Shown here piece after piece: positions 25,979-37,689 of a stretch of DNA of 64,000 nucleotides. The notes under the pieces are model-generated. The model did not search any database. It had not been told where the DNA came from and saw only the letters and a program-made list of their open reading frames with translations. Positions within the stretch are counted from its first letter, which is position 1; every line of letters starts with the position of its first letter. The stretch is from Argopecten irradians (taxonomy: Eukaryota; Mollusca; Bivalvia; Pectinida; Pectinidae): positions 24,204,362 to 24,268,361 of the forward strand of contig NC_091142.1 of the NCBI RefSeq assembly GCF_041381155.1, read 5' to 3'. The position numbers and the translations under genes were made by a program.

Positions 25979-27300
25979 CTTATCGTAGGAGTAGCCTTCA
26001 TCAAATGCAGTCATTTTCTTGTTGAGTGAGTAGATTTGGTAACCCTTGTTTCCCTCTCTGCGATCGGTGAACTGGAACTCTGTATTTGTCGGATCATTGA
26101 AATCGACGTTCTTGATGTGGCTCATCAGAAGATCATGGCGGTCTTGATTATTGCGATATTTCTCACACACTGTTGTGTAATTAGAATCGCATGTCTCCTT
26201 CAGTGTTTTGTCAATGATAATTGCTGCTGCAAAGACAGAATTGATTACGTGGAGAATACCTGGATCCTGGATGTAGTCACGCTGGGCGACAATGTTCTCC
26301 GAAATACTTGTACATTGATGTGTGTGTTTTCCGTTGGGGATGGTTAAATAGCAGTTCAACATTTCCTCATAGAACTCTGGGAACCATGGATTTTCTGGAT
26401 AGTTTCCCGGAGATTTTGATCCCAGATAAACATCAAAGTCAGAGATGTCTGAAGATTCTAATGTCAGAGTTACTGCCCCTTGTACGAGCTCTTCATTGCC
26501 TGCAATGGCCTCCATGTTGTTGCCCCAAGTTTCCGATCCGACGAAGTGGAATCGACCATGTGCATTTGGATTTCTACTGATGCCTTGTACAAGACCTTTA
26601 ATGTAATCCGTACTTGCAAAAACAACCACTGTATTTGCATTGGGCTGTTCCAGCAGATATGTCACAACTTCGTTGGCGCTTTCTCTGGAGATCGTTCCGT
26701 TATCGGGGAAGGCTATGGTGTTGGACACACAGATTTTGTAGTTGGCGGCCATGCTTTTGAATGCTTCAGTAGCCAAAACACCATAATTATCCCTCTTGAA
26801 GACCACTTGGACATATCGCAGATTGAATTTGTCGAGGAATTTAATAATACCTTCAACTTGTTTGTCATCAGTTGGAACTGTGCGCATAAAGTATGGGTAG
26901 CGAATTTGATCTAGAAGTTGTGTGCTTGTAGACGCATAGCTTATCTGGGGAATCTTCAATGACTTCAAAATCCTGGCGAGATAGATAGAGCTATCGCTAG
27001 AGTAGGCTCCGATGTACATGTTGATATTTTCAGCGTTAACAGTCTGAGCGTTGTGAGTCAACTTGGTGAGTCCATTGTGGATATTAGAAACAAGATATCC
27101 AGTGCGAATGGCACTTTCACAGGAATCAAGAGCTATACCGCCGAGTTTGACATTTGTGAGCACATTTGCGAAGATTCCCGATTTGTCGTTGACCTTGTCT
27201 ATAGCATAGTTAAAGGCTTCTAGAAGTTGGAATCCATGAAGAGTCTTGAGGTCACCACAAGAGAATGGGGTCAAATCTCGGTCATGGACGTCAAAGATAC
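25979..27300 (-). CDS. Receptor copy 1, first Venus-flytrap exon (open)
   Basis: 1322 bases: two bases complete a Gly codon, followed by 440 open codons ending ...GYSYDK before GTAAAT. It is an ANF-receptor/periplasmic-binding-like domain of class C receptors. It carries CGDLKTLHGFQLLEAFNYAI, IPQISYASTSTQLLD, DNYG and FHFVGSETWGN, all in mGluR-like positions. The entry phase joins cleanly to the upstream exon (..EGDILIG|G). This copy has AAA at 27273-27275 where copy 2 has AAAA. Confidence 0.9.
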
Positions 27301-27920
27301 CTGTTAAGAAAGACACAAAATTTTTCATCGGGAACTAATTTGAAGTAGAGTTCATTTCAACAAATCTTATTAACAATAAAGGGATAAGCCTATATAAGTA
27401 TTCTCCCGAAATAGAGTTAAAATGGTAAAACTGCAATGATTGAACTTGCTGTTTTGGTCAATAAATTTACATAAAAAAACTACATGTATCTGAAAAACAG
27501 GAGTGGACTAAGCAATTTGCCTTGTCATATGTCACAAAAAATTTATAATGTAATTTGGAATCCTTGATAAAAACAACATTATTTTCAAATTGGTAAAACA
27601 AATACACTGTCTATGTTGATCATGAACACTCAAGAGAAACACAAGACCTCAATTATGTGAAATATGCTGAACCAAAGGAAAGCAGTCTAAACATCTTATA
27701 GTAACAGAAAGATGATCTTCAACTTACAATGACCATGTTTATAGTGATGTGACTTTCAATACCATGACCTTGATTATAGAAATGTGACCTTGACCACAAT
27801 AACTTGTGCTTCTTTCTTGTGACCTTGATGATGTAATGATATACCTGGTTATCAGTAATGTGACCTTGAGTAGATTTGACCTTTGATTAGAAACCAATGA
27901 CCTTGACATTATTGCATTAC

Positions 27921-28083
27921 CTCCAATTAAGATATCGCCCTCCTTGTAGGTGAAGTTGAAAGTGTTAATATTGTTGATACAGATGGTACAGGGATCACTG
28001 TAGCAGGCTGACGCTGTGTTGGAAACTTTTCCTTTCACGGTTGGGTCAGTAATCTGAAGTGAGGCTCCAGCAATGTCGCCGAC
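27921..28083 (-). CDS. Receptor copy 1, upstream exon (start of VFT1)
   Basis: 163 bases between acceptor TTATCTAG and donor GTAATG. It encodes VGDIAGASLQITDPTVKGK through CYSDPCTICINN to FTYKEGDILIG plus one base. GDILIGG is the usual first strand of a Venus-flytrap lobe in class C receptors. Phase is 0 in and 1 out, matching the next exon. The signal peptide must be in an exon not identified here. Confidence 0.8.
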
Positions 28084-28694
28084 CTAGATAATTAAAGGCC
28101 AACGTAAAATTCAAGGATAGCATTTTTTGGAATAAACAATTATTGGTTCAGTAAATAAAGGGGGTGGCCGCGGAGGTATCCAACGTCCTGAAGGTGCTGG
28201 CCAGTGAAGGTTCAGTGGAGGAATCCGAGGTGAATTCAAAAAGTGTTAAAAAGCGCTCAATAGACGAATAACAAGATTCTGTACAAAAGAATTATCTGGT
28301 TTATGTGTTTTGTATGGCATTAAAAACATGTAAACCAATTTTTTTTTTGTATGGAATACTTGGGTGTTGATGCTCCATCCTTCCTCCATTCATTATTGGT
28401 TCAGTATTCTGAGGTGAATTTATTAAGTTTTGAAATTTGTATGCAAATTAGCTTCTTTTCAGTTTTTATTGTGATAACTCACATAGCAAAACCGAGTTCT
28501 CAATGAATTATTGTATATGGCCACCTATTACATACACCATTACCAGTAGAAACTTATTTCAAGATAAATATTAAAGCACTGACTTATATTAACATGGGCA
28601 TTCCTTAGCTTGCTATTCACCTTGAATTACTGTTAACAAAAGATACAAAGATTCCTGTAGATTGTTACTTAATTGTGTATAAATACTGTCAATT

Positions 28695-29422
28695 CACAGG
28701 GTTCCAAACTCAATGAAAATGGATGTTGTCATACATTTTTTTTTTATTTGGAAGAAAACACCACAGACATTGCGACTGATAGAGTATAATATGACAGTCC
28801 TATGTTGATTTTTTTCAGAAAAAAAAATATGCAGATTTTGATAAAAATTTATATACAAAATAAGGGATATATTACATATGAACACAAGAGAAAGCGGACT
28901 GACAGTAGCCCAATCATTGGATTTTTTACCCCACACCTTTCGATATAAAGTTATATATCTTTTCACATTAGTATTTACATTTTTTATCTAGAAGTCAATA
29001 ATCTGTACGCATCAGTCCATACCGATAATCCCACCATCATAAATCACTACACAAACCATGACACCAATTAAGCATCCAATATACGATGTCCTATTATAGT
29101 ACATATACGCAATATTTTAATCCCAAATTACCGGCGCTTTCTGACTTGTGACATCGTAAAAGCAACGTTCCTAGTGAAGAGCGGAATTAGAGTTGAATTC
29201 CCCTGCAATGTCATTCAATCGTTTAGTCAGAGGTATCCGATACGTTTTTATATTTCAAATTTTCCGCAAAAACAAACGTATTAAAATCTACTGATTAAAC
29301 CGATTGATTTACACTGCAAATTACCATGGACTCGTCATTTATACTCATCATGTCCTCCATCCTCTCAAATACAAAAAAATATGTATGACAACATCCATTT
29401 TTCATTGAGTTGGCCCCCTGTG
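28695..29422. mobile_element. hAT-like non-autonomous element (728 bp), 8-bp TSD, absent from copy 2
   Basis: Inverted ends: CACAGGGTTCCAAACTCAAT at the left, and the inverse of CACAGGGGGCCAACTCAATG at the right. They continue to match through GAAAA(A)TGGATGTTGTCATAC. The flanks are TGTCAATT (28687-28694) and TGTCAAAT (29423-29430), an 8-base duplication with one mismatch. At the paralogous place in copy 2 (about 63762-63770) a single TGTCAAATT is found, an empty site. Element length, TSD length and CAGGG-type ends suggest hAT. No transposase is present. Confidence 0.85.
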
Positions 29423-29699
29423 TGTCAAATTGAGGACAGGATCGATAGTCAAAATTGTTCCTTTTTATAATAAATAAGTAATTTCTTGAAATTCACTGTT
29501 TTATGATTATAGAAAAGACGCAAGAGGAGATTTTGAAAAAAAATTTCTACTAGTTTTTTTAATAAATTTTCTCTGCCAATTTTGAAGTTAAGGAATAACG
29601 TTCAACAAAGTAGGAATATTCTGAATCAATTTGATAAAACTGAGCCAAGGTATGTAAAACTTATACAAAATGATAAAACAGTTAAACTACCTCTATATA

Positions 29700-30190
29700 T
29701 AAGTACCGTATTTGACTTTTTTAAGCGCCCAGGGCGCTTAAAAAAATGATAAAAATGAAAAGGTGCTAATAAGTCGAAATTTTTGCAAATCTATACCGTT
29801 TTTATGTAATTTTGGTCCTTATTTATGCATGGGCAATTGAAATCGAGGCCTCAAAAAGGGGAGGGGCGCTTATAGGGACATGATCGCTTTATTGGGTTCG
29901 TCTACAGTAATACCAACCCGTTTAGTAGATGTACCATCCATAGAAAGAACAGGTCAAGTCCGGTTTTTCCTCTCGGAATCCCAAGAATCGGAAAGTGCTG
30001 CCTGTAGTGTATCCACAAAAGATATTCCCTGTCCATTCCTTTCCATAAGAGCAACCGTTCATGTTGTCCATTGTCCAAGAAAGCTGTACACAGTCCCATC
30101 GAAGGTCCCCGTGTCCCACATTTTCTCCTGTATTAAGGCATCAAGAACGTCCGCGGCCAGTATAAAAGCATTAACTGCGCATTAATGGTC
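29700..30190. other. Hairpin plus unrecognised open frames, possible DNA-transposon remnant
   Basis: At 29704-29745, TACCGTATTTGAC is followed by a near-perfect palindrome centred on AAGCGCCCAGGGCGCTT. This resembles one end of a DNA transposon, but no partner end is seen nearby. Overlapping frames on both strands at 29880-30185 have non-random composition (for example a minus-strand stretch with GTFDGTVYSFLGQW), but I do not recognise them. Confidence 0.3.
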
Positions 30191-31430
30191 GTGTGGAAAC
30201 TATCAATAGTTAACCTGGGAGAAGCTTTGACTTTGTGTAAACATTTCCGTAATGGGAATTTAACACGGGATTATTGAACCCTGTTCAGATTAAAATTTAC
30301 ACAATAGAATTCAGTGATGATCAAACTTATCATAAAATGAACTTTACAATTGAATGCTAACAGGTAAAAGTCGATTGTCAATAAATCTGGAAAGATCTAT
30401 ATAATTGATTTACAGGTTAGATGATTGTAAATGATCTTATTATTATCTTGTTTTGATTTATTAATTTTTTTAAAAATCTTTTTATCTTCTAACTTGTTTT
30501 GATTACCATACCAGCTAGGTATTATTGTAAATGACTTTATTTTAGTGAGATACAACTTTTTATGTATTTCATGACATAGCTTGAACATAAATTCAAATGA
30601 AATGTAAATAATTGTTAACAGTATAAGCATATATAGATCTATATGAAAGTTAAATTTTCAGTCAGAACCTTTGATCATGAATTTATCTTTTCAACAATAT
30701 ATAAGAAAAATATAAGAGGCGAAATATTGTATACACGGAAAATATAATGGTTTGTCATAATTAATTCAATCATTTTCCAGATTTCTTATTTCAATATTGA
30801 TAACAAAGTTTTATTATAATAGTACCTAATCATGCTTCTATTTTTTTGTTTACTTACGCCGATATTCCAGGTAAATCACACAAAAAAACAAGGTCATGTA
30901 GTATTCAATAAGGACCGGATACTCCAAGAAAGTGTCCATTGAGGTCAAGGAAATCCATGTATCTCTTATAACTGTCAACATCGCTGTTTTTATATTCAGC
31001 ATGAAAGACTTGCCTCCAATGCCAAATAATTCTGCAAGAGTCATCATGGCATTGGGAACACATACAGTATATTGGCGGCGCTAAGTTGTTTTTACGAGCC
31101 TGGAACATGGCGATAGAATCTACAGCATTGGTTCACATTATGACCACTTGGCTTGTGGTGATAGCGATATTCTGGACAATGTCTGATGCCTTGGAGGCAT
31201 CGGCTGACCATGAAGGATTGGAGAATACAGAGTTTATACAGCGCTTCCATCTGCAGAAAAAGGGATTTTACTAAATTTGCCATTGGAAACATGGACAGAA
31301 AAACCCAGTGATGTTCCAACACCACTCATAAATTGTTATAATAAAAAATAAATGTTTACACTCAAATAACGTACTAAATATCTATGTGATGTACGCAAAC
31401 ACACAGTACTGACTTCTTACGCAGGCTTTA
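30191..31430. other. Region without recognised gene; possible orphan exon on minus strand
   Basis: A minus-strand frame (30850-31047, ending ...VIYLEYR) runs into a good donor, CGGC|GTAAGTAAA, near 30856. Its phase does not fit the receptor's upstream exon, and the protein is not recognised. The remainder is AT-rich and empty. Confidence 0.25.
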
Positions 31431-31435
31431 AGACA

Positions 31436-32040
31436 CAATCAGACGATTCGGACGGTATATTCAAGATGTTTACGTGATACAGCGTGAAGCAGGAAGTTCG
31501 ACAAGGTCCAATGGCTAGATTTGCATAACAGTTGCGTTTCGGCATCAGAAAATTTTAATCGCCCGACAGACAATATCGCAGGCGTGCTGTCAATATTCAC
31601 TCGTCCGACCGCCAAATCCACACGTCTTTGTTTCCTCAGATAATCAGATTTTCTTATAAAATGTTTTGAATGGTGAAATATGTATTTGTAACTATGTAGT
31701 TCTACTTGTCGTTCAGATAGAGAACAATTCATAAAGAAAAACTTATATTTTAAGATATTAGACCCTGTTTAAACAATTGATATTTAGTTTGCCTAACTAT
31801 TACATCCTAGGTGTGTTGAAGCCTTTGTCTTAGGTATTACTGTTGAATCGTAGACTGTTGTATTGCTTGTAAGTTTTGAGTCTAGTATCAAAATACACAT
31901 TCCTTTATGTTAACTAGTGGCTGTAGCAGTTACATGGAGCGCTTGTTTGACCAGAATTGTCGTTACAAAAGCGTACACATCGAGTCCTTTTATTACCCTG
32001 TCATGCAAATGGCGGTTGTAGATTATATTAGATAGGCCTA
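31436..32040 (+). repeat. Repeat unit family R, copy A
   Basis: It shares with copies B-D the blocks GACAGACAATATCGCA-GCGTGCTGTC, CACTCGTCCGACCGCCAAAT, TTAGACCCTGTTTAAACAA and GACCAGAATTGTCGTTACAA. Copy A lacks the intron-like piece present in C and D, between the CTCAG and CTTTCTTATAA blocks. Confidence 0.8.
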
Positions 32041-32830
32041 GATAGACGCGCACCGAGCTTGGTTGACTCATGCTTGTTGACGCGGTTAGAAATAGGCAGA
32101 CTTTCTTATAAAATGTTTTGAAGTTATGTTGAAAATATATATTTTTGTAACTAGGTTGTTTTAATTCGTTGTTCGGAAAGAGAACAATTCATAAAGAAAA
32201 ACTTATATTTTAAGATATTAGACCCTGTTTAAACAAGAGATATTTAGTATGCCTAAATATCACTTCCTAGATGTACTTTAGTCTTTACCTTAGGTATTCC
32301 TGAACAATCGTGAATTGTTGTATTGCTTGTAAGTTTTGGCAAAATATACAAAAAACTAGGTATAATTCAGTTTAGTATCAAAATACACATTCCTTTATGT
32401 TAACTAGTGGCTGTAGCAGTTACATGTAGCGCTTGTTTGACCAGAATTGTCGTTACAAAAGCGTACAGATCGAGTCCTTTTTTACCCTGTCATGCAAATG
32501 GCGGTTGTAGATTATATTAGATAGGCTTAGAGATTTGACATTAGGCCAGCAGCATACTGAGAAGAAGGGGTACGTTCAAAGAAATGACCTTGGCCTTCAT
32601 ACAAGGTCATATGGGTCAAAAAGACTAACATTGTTTTAGCAATTTCTTGCCAATAACTTGATAACTAGTCTAGAGGTCTACAGTACTGATATTGGGTCTG
32701 AAACATGCTGGGATGAAGGGTTACCAAGTTTGTTCAAATGAATGAATGACTTTTGCCTACTCTTTAGGTCAAAGTCATCAAATATTTCGGTTCGAAACAG
32801 ACAACTTCAACTGAGGGGTTCCGTGTACAA
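32041..32830 (+). repeat. Repeat unit family R, copy B
   Basis: It begins abruptly inside the unit at GACGCGCACCGAGCTTGG and runs through the same 3' blocks. It continues into AAGGTCATATGGGTCAAAAA and CTGATATTGGGTCTGAAACA. It lies directly behind copy A, as expected from tandem duplication or unequal exchange. Confidence 0.8.
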
Positions 32831-32864
32831 TTGTATTGTCTTGATTGTTAGCCACTAGCAGACG

Positions 32865-33828
32865 ATTTGGGCTTATATTCAAGATGTTTTACGTGAAGCA
32901 GCAGGAAGCAGGAAGTTCGACAAGGTCTAACTTAAAGAATACCAGGTCAGATAAATCATTATATTTGGAAGAAAATATACAGTCACATGATCACTAATTA
33001 TCCACGTGCTTATACTTCATCCATAACATTGGTCGAAATATGAAATTTTATTATGAGTAACTAGTGATCACGTGATTGTTTACTTCCATATATAGTGACT
33101 TTTCTTACCTGAATAGCGCAGAGCTATCGGAGCCGACAGACAATATCGCAAGCGTGCTGTCGAAATTCACTCGTCCGACCGCCAAATCCACACGTCTTTG
33201 TTTCCTCAGTCTAAATTTAAGGTAAGTTCGTCTAATTTATAGATTCTTTTAACATTTTCCAGTGAATACCGTGCCGAGACGCGCACCGAGCTTGGTTGAC
33301 TCATGCTTGTTGACGCGGTTAGAAATAGGCAGACTTTCTTATAAAATGTTTTGAAGTTATGTTGAAACATATATTTTTGTAACTAGGTAGTTTTAATTGT
33401 TGTTCGGAAAGAGAACAATTTATAAAGAAAAAACTTATATTTTAAGATATTAGACCCTGTTTAAACAAGAAATATTTAGTATGCCTAAATATCACTTCCT
33501 AGATGTACTTTAGTCTTTACCTTAGGTATTCCTGAACAATCGTGAATTGTTGTATTGCTTGTAAGTTTTGGCAAAATATACAAAAAACTAGGTATAATTC
33601 AGTTTAGTATCAAATTACTCATTCCTCTATGTTGACTAGTAGCAATTACATGTAGCGCTTGTTTGACCAGAATTGTCGTTACAAAAGCGTACAGATCGAG
33701 TCCTTTTTTACCCTGTCATGAAAATGGCGGTTGTAGATTTATATCATGCAATAATATCAACATGGCCTTCATACAAGGTCATAGGGGTCAAATAGACTAA
33801 CATCTTTAAGCAATTTCTTGTCAATAAC
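32865..33828 (+). repeat. Repeat unit family R, copy C (interrupted by a LINE)
   Basis: The fullest tandem copy: an entry block shared with A (TATTCAAGATGTTTTACG), a foldback MITE (32960-33107), the GCGTGCTGTC block, an intron-like stretch, then the common 3' part. At about 33829 it is cut by a LINE, and the unit resumes at about 35786 (GAGGTCTAGAGTACTGATAT). Confidence 0.8.
32960..33107. mobile_element. Foldback MITE inside repeat unit C
   Basis: Imperfect inverted arms: ATATTTGGAAGAAAATATAC...TGATCACTA at the left, and the inverse of TATATGGAAGTAAACAATCA...TGATCACTA at the right. Length is about 145 bp with no coding. A second copy lies at the same place in unit D (40588-40732), so it either travels with the unit or forms part of it. 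Confidence 0.65.
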
Positions 33829-35785
33829 AAGAAATGTGAGAATGAATATATTAAACATTGCCTAATCAACTGCCAAAACATGTTTTGGAAAGATGTTCTC
33901 CAATGTGTTTTGAAGTTAAATAATTCCCCAATATCAATCCAATCTAGATATAAACAAGAAACTATATTGAAAACAACATTATGGTATAATGCAGATATTA
34001 AAGTTGGAAATATATGCATATTGTATCAAAACCGGTTCCATGCTGGTGTAATTACCCTTAATTACCTCATTAAGAATCCTGACAGCTTAACTTTTTTTCA
34101 ATTTCAACGAGTTTTCAAATATTTTTAACATTCATACTAATTTTCTACAGTTTCAAGGTCTTGTTTCTGCAGCAAAGAATTTCCTTCGAAAAATTGATGT
34201 ACAATTGCATTTAGAGGTACTCCCTCTACCCTATACCACTTAAATTTCAGATTTTCTTTAAGAGTCAAAAGGGGTCTAAAGATTTTTATAACTGTTTGAT
34301 TACTCCTGCTGATACACCAACAAGTACAAGGAAGTGGAACCTTTAATTTGACTATGATAAAAAGAAATGGGAAAAATATAAAAAAAAACTCCCTTTCACC
34401 GTGACAAAAAGTTCAAAACTTCAGTGGTTGCAAGTAAGAATTATTCATAATATTCTAGTGACAGATACCTTTCTATATAAGATTAATTTACACCCTAGTC
34501 AAATCTGTACATTTTGTAAAAGGGAAAGAGAAACAATTGTACATTGTCTTTTGGAATGTACTGAAGTCCAAGCACTTTTTGAGAATTTCGATTATTTACT
34601 TGAAATCCTGTTTATCCCCGTCTTAATGAATAAAGACACCACATGCTAATGTGGCTAATAATGAAATCTTATTGATTATTAAGTACTATATTTTTATATA
34701 TAGTATCCAGAAATATATAGTTTTTAATAAAAGCGATTCCTTTCAAATGAAATTTGAAAATTATTGGGAAAATGGTTGCCATTGTTAGGAATATGACATT
34801 TAAGTTGTTTTTTATGCAATTTTTTATATGTGTCCCTCATATCAATATTATTATATCATACAAGGTTTTTTTATATGTCCGTCCATACCCTGGCAAAGCA
34901 CCAAATAATTTATGAGGTCCCTGAGTACATAATATTTATTAATGCATGTTTTCCCATTACTTGTGAGATCTCTCTTTTCTTAAAATTGTATAGCTTCGCT
35001 ATGGCTAATCGTTGTGAAATGAAGTGTTTATATATCACAGTATGTAGTCTCCCCCTTTCTTTTGTCAGTCCATGTTTTTGTCATTATGTCCATCCATGGT
35101 ATCAGTTGTCATTCTGATACTACATGTACAATGTAAGTCTGTCAAACTTGTCTGTCTACAAGTTTCAATGTCTGTCTGTTTGTTCGTCCATGTTTTCTGT
35201 TTTGTTTACTCTCCCTGTTCATCTCATTGTGATGGTGTCAATACATGTTGTATAGTTTTGTTTTGTTTATCTGTCTCTGGTCTTCAATTTTTGCTTTTTG
35301 TTTTGTTTTTGTTTGTATTGTTACCTACCATTGATCTGTGTCTTAATTTATCCTCTATCTAAATATGAACCAAAATGTATTTTAGTACATTCTTATATTA
35401 AGCTGTGCATACTTGTCTACCATCTAAAAATGGTGTGTCTACAAACCTATGTATGTGCATATATGTGTACTGAGTACAACAAAGGGGAGCATGCACATGC
35501 ATTTATTTTTGACAAGAATAGTATGTGTTCGTGTGTGATTGCATGTAAGTCAATAATGGTGGGTGTGATTATGGGCGAGACACTAACTTTTTGTGTGTTA
35601 ATGATAATTAAGAAGAAAAATAAATTGAACTGGCTGTTTCTAAAGATGTATGAATGTGCATGTTGAGTGTGTATGTGTGTTCACTTTGCATGTCATTTTT
35701 TGTATGTAATTCTATATGTGTACAATCATAATATATATGTAAAAAAAAACTTTTGAAAAATAAAACAATTGTAAAAAAAGAGTAC
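33829..35785 (+). mobile_element. 5'-truncated LINE, L1/Tx1-like C-terminal part and 3' UTR
   Basis: The frame 33880-34128 matches the post-RT domain of L1/Tx1-type LINEs (FWKDVLQ, LWYNADIKVG, HAGVITLNYLI, LTFFQFQ). After a frame change it continues with NFLQFQGLVSAAKNFL near 34140. Frame 34401-34649 has the C-terminal zinc knuckle ICTFCKRERETIVHCLLEC, preceded by KLQWLQVRIIHNILVTDTFL. A stop after ...NKDTTC is followed by about 1.1 kb without domains and an A-rich tail (AAAATAAAACAATTGTAAAA). The copy is truncated and carries frameshifts. It lies inside repeat unit C. Confidence 0.75.
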
Positions 35786-36000
35786 TGGTAGAGAGGTCTA
35801 GAGTACTGATATTGGGCCTGAAGCATGCTGGGATGGCGGTTCGACACATACAGCTTTAACTAAGGAGTTCCAAGTATTGCCTTCATTGTTAGTCACTACT
35901 CTGTAATGTGACTTCTCAATGAGAACATATCATTTTGAAAACGTCTCAACCGTGTAACCTTATAACATTATGCATGAAATATCATGAAAATGTTTAAAAT
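35786..36000 (+). repeat. Remainder of repeat unit C beyond the LINE
   Basis: GAGGTCTAGAGTACTGATAT and GCATGCTGGGATG match the 3' part of unit B (from about 32690), showing that the LINE split the unit. Confidence 0.6.
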
Positions 36001-37190
36001 GTATTGCTATAAATTTCTTAATGTTCTAAGTATGTTTTGATGATATAATGAAAATAACATTTAATTATAACCTTTTAATGTTGAATGTTGGTGTCGTATG
36101 GCGAGCAAACTTCACACAACCAAACGTTTGTAGATATTTTAGAAACATTGTATACATTATATGGGTTTTTGCCACTAATCAGATGACAGTTAATGTTCAT
36201 GGACATTTTAGATGCTTGGGTATACATAACAAAGAATATGTCTGAACTCTAAATTCTCACTCCATGTTATTTGACACTAGTTAAACAATTACAGATATGT
36301 AATCATGAAGAATGGGGAAATTTCCACTACTGCGCATTGTTGATAATGTTGTACAGTAGTCTACGTATATACACATGAGACGTAGATTTCGGTACACACA
36401 AAGGGAGTGCGCTCATGTGTATTGTCTAACACGGAAAGAGAGACTATAAGTGATTCATCTTCGTTAATATAGGGTTTCCTCTTTCCGAATAATTAGTTAA
36501 TGTGGATCCTTATCAAGTGGTGCTCCGCTATTGTTGACAACGGCGTTGAATTGACCGTGCGATTGCCATAGACCTTACGTTCTATATGGAACCCATCTAA
36601 GTACAGATGGCACAAGAGGAATATCTGGCTTATGTTTCGTCTTATTGACAGCTACTGTAGATATTGAGTAATACGATTGATTGAGAACTTTATCCTTTCA
36701 CGACAAGAAGCCGAGATGTATACATGTATTAAGTCCATGGTCAAGACTGCAAAAGTTTTTTTTAGAAAAGACGTCTTGAAAAGACACCAACAAAACGTGC
36801 ACGGACATTCTTCACCCCTACCTTAGGCAGACAGTCATATGCCGCCGCCGGATGGCAATCATGCGTATTCGCCGCCGCCACAAGAAGGTTGTCAGAAACT
36901 CTGACGTGATCAAAGAAACAGTTATACCAGAAGTTGAATTCATTCAAGGGATTCCCAATGTCAGAAATTGGTGCTATTGGGTGTTATCGTGTCAACAACA
37001 AGCAAAGATCCATGGCAGTCATCACAGAAATTTGTCCGTCTTAATAATCAATCAAACATTTACTACAATAATTATCCAACACTGAGACCTACATGTCATT
37101 ATATAGTATATTATTATTTATCCCATCGATAAACAGCAGGTCATGACATTAGCACGACAGATGTACCCTTAAAATCTTCAATATCTAATG
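36001..37190. other. Gene-free region
   Basis: No recognised gene. Frames at 36048-36245 and 36852-37085 have no similarity I can name, although 36852-36960 has fairly even codon use. Confidence 0.35.
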
Positions 37191-37194
37191 AAGT

Positions 37195-37680
37195 ATTTTA
37201 AAGAAGCCACCTTATGGATATCTTCTAGTGGATTTAAAACCGACCATACCTGAATCATTACGCATACGTTGTGGAATCTTTTCTGAACGGACTACTAAAG
37301 GACAAAAAGACGAAACTGAAGACCATAGAGGCTGACACTTTAACCGAGCAGATATATTATCACCAGCAGCACCAGATCTTACTAGATCAAGAAGATATGT
37401 CAGTCTATGACGATTGTGGTATTATGTTCCAGGACGTGTATGATTAAAAGACACATGTGAAACATGGTGTCCAGAAAACGAATCCCGTAAAAGAAAACGA
37501 GTATTGAATGATGAAGAACTCGAGCCAGTGGCCAAAACATGGAAAACACACGAACATGACGAACCCGTTACCAACAGATGGAGAACACTTGGAGAATCGA
37601 GTGAATAAGACGAAAGTAACGAACACGAAGCATGTAATATTATAATGAAGGAGGTCGAGTCAGCTAACAAGGAGGAATGA
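37195..37680 (+). pseudogene. Unrecognised coding remnant, probably from a mobile or virus-like element
   Basis: Two stretches have clear protein-like composition. One begins KKPPYGYLLVDLKPTIPESL near 37200. The other, near 37460-37600, is acidic and contains ENESRKRKRVLNDEELEPVA. The YGYLLVDLKPT phrase looks like a conserved motif, but I cannot name the family. The region is broken into pieces in more than one frame and is treated as a fossil. Confidence 0.35.
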
Positions 37681-37689
37681 TTATAGAAA

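Larger units (their letters stand above)
21670..28083 (-). pseudogene. Tandem Venus-flytrap class C GPCR, copy 1 (frame disrupted as given)
   Basis: Same gene as 56876-63156, with all five recognised exons in the same order and with the same splice sites: 27921-28083, 25979-27300 (VFT1), 24304-25809 (VFT2), 22893-23942 (linker and 7TM) and 21670-21782 (tail). VFT1 is fully open here. VFT2 is 33 bases longer than in the other copy and 7TM 5 bases longer. The excess is mostly one- and two-base insertions, such as extra homopolymer bases, so both exons lose frame repeatedly. Introns and VFT1 are almost unchanged. This pattern fits consensus error in part of this copy better than evolutionary decay. 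Treated as disrupted, but a functional gene is possible. Confidence 0.7.
18715..29671. repeat. Large direct duplication, copy 1 (matches 53918-64000)
   Basis: From ATATGTAAAACC onward the sequence matches 53918 onward almost base for base, in the same orientation, at an initial offset of 35203. The match runs to the last base of the window, so the duplication extends beyond it. Copy 1 is longer by about 0.87 kb, mainly because of a 728-bp terminal-repeat insertion (28695-29422), a 91-bp tandem doubling near 22293-22476, and many short insertions in exons. Confidence 0.95.

Noticed and set aside
26036-26914. Plus-strand frames of 90-144 residues over VFT1 (also 61108-61986)
   Set aside because: Antisense shadows of a conserved, spliced, recognisable exon.
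30850-31047. First exon of receptor copy 1
   Set aside because: It has a good donor but ends in the wrong phase for the next exon and shows no signal peptide.
33105-33125. CTTACCTG as the 5' end of a U1 snRNA gene
   Set aside because: Only eight bases agree and none of the U1 stem-loops follow.
36762-36947. Short minus-strand frame as a gene
   Set aside because: No recognisable domain and an overlapping plus-strand frame is equally open.
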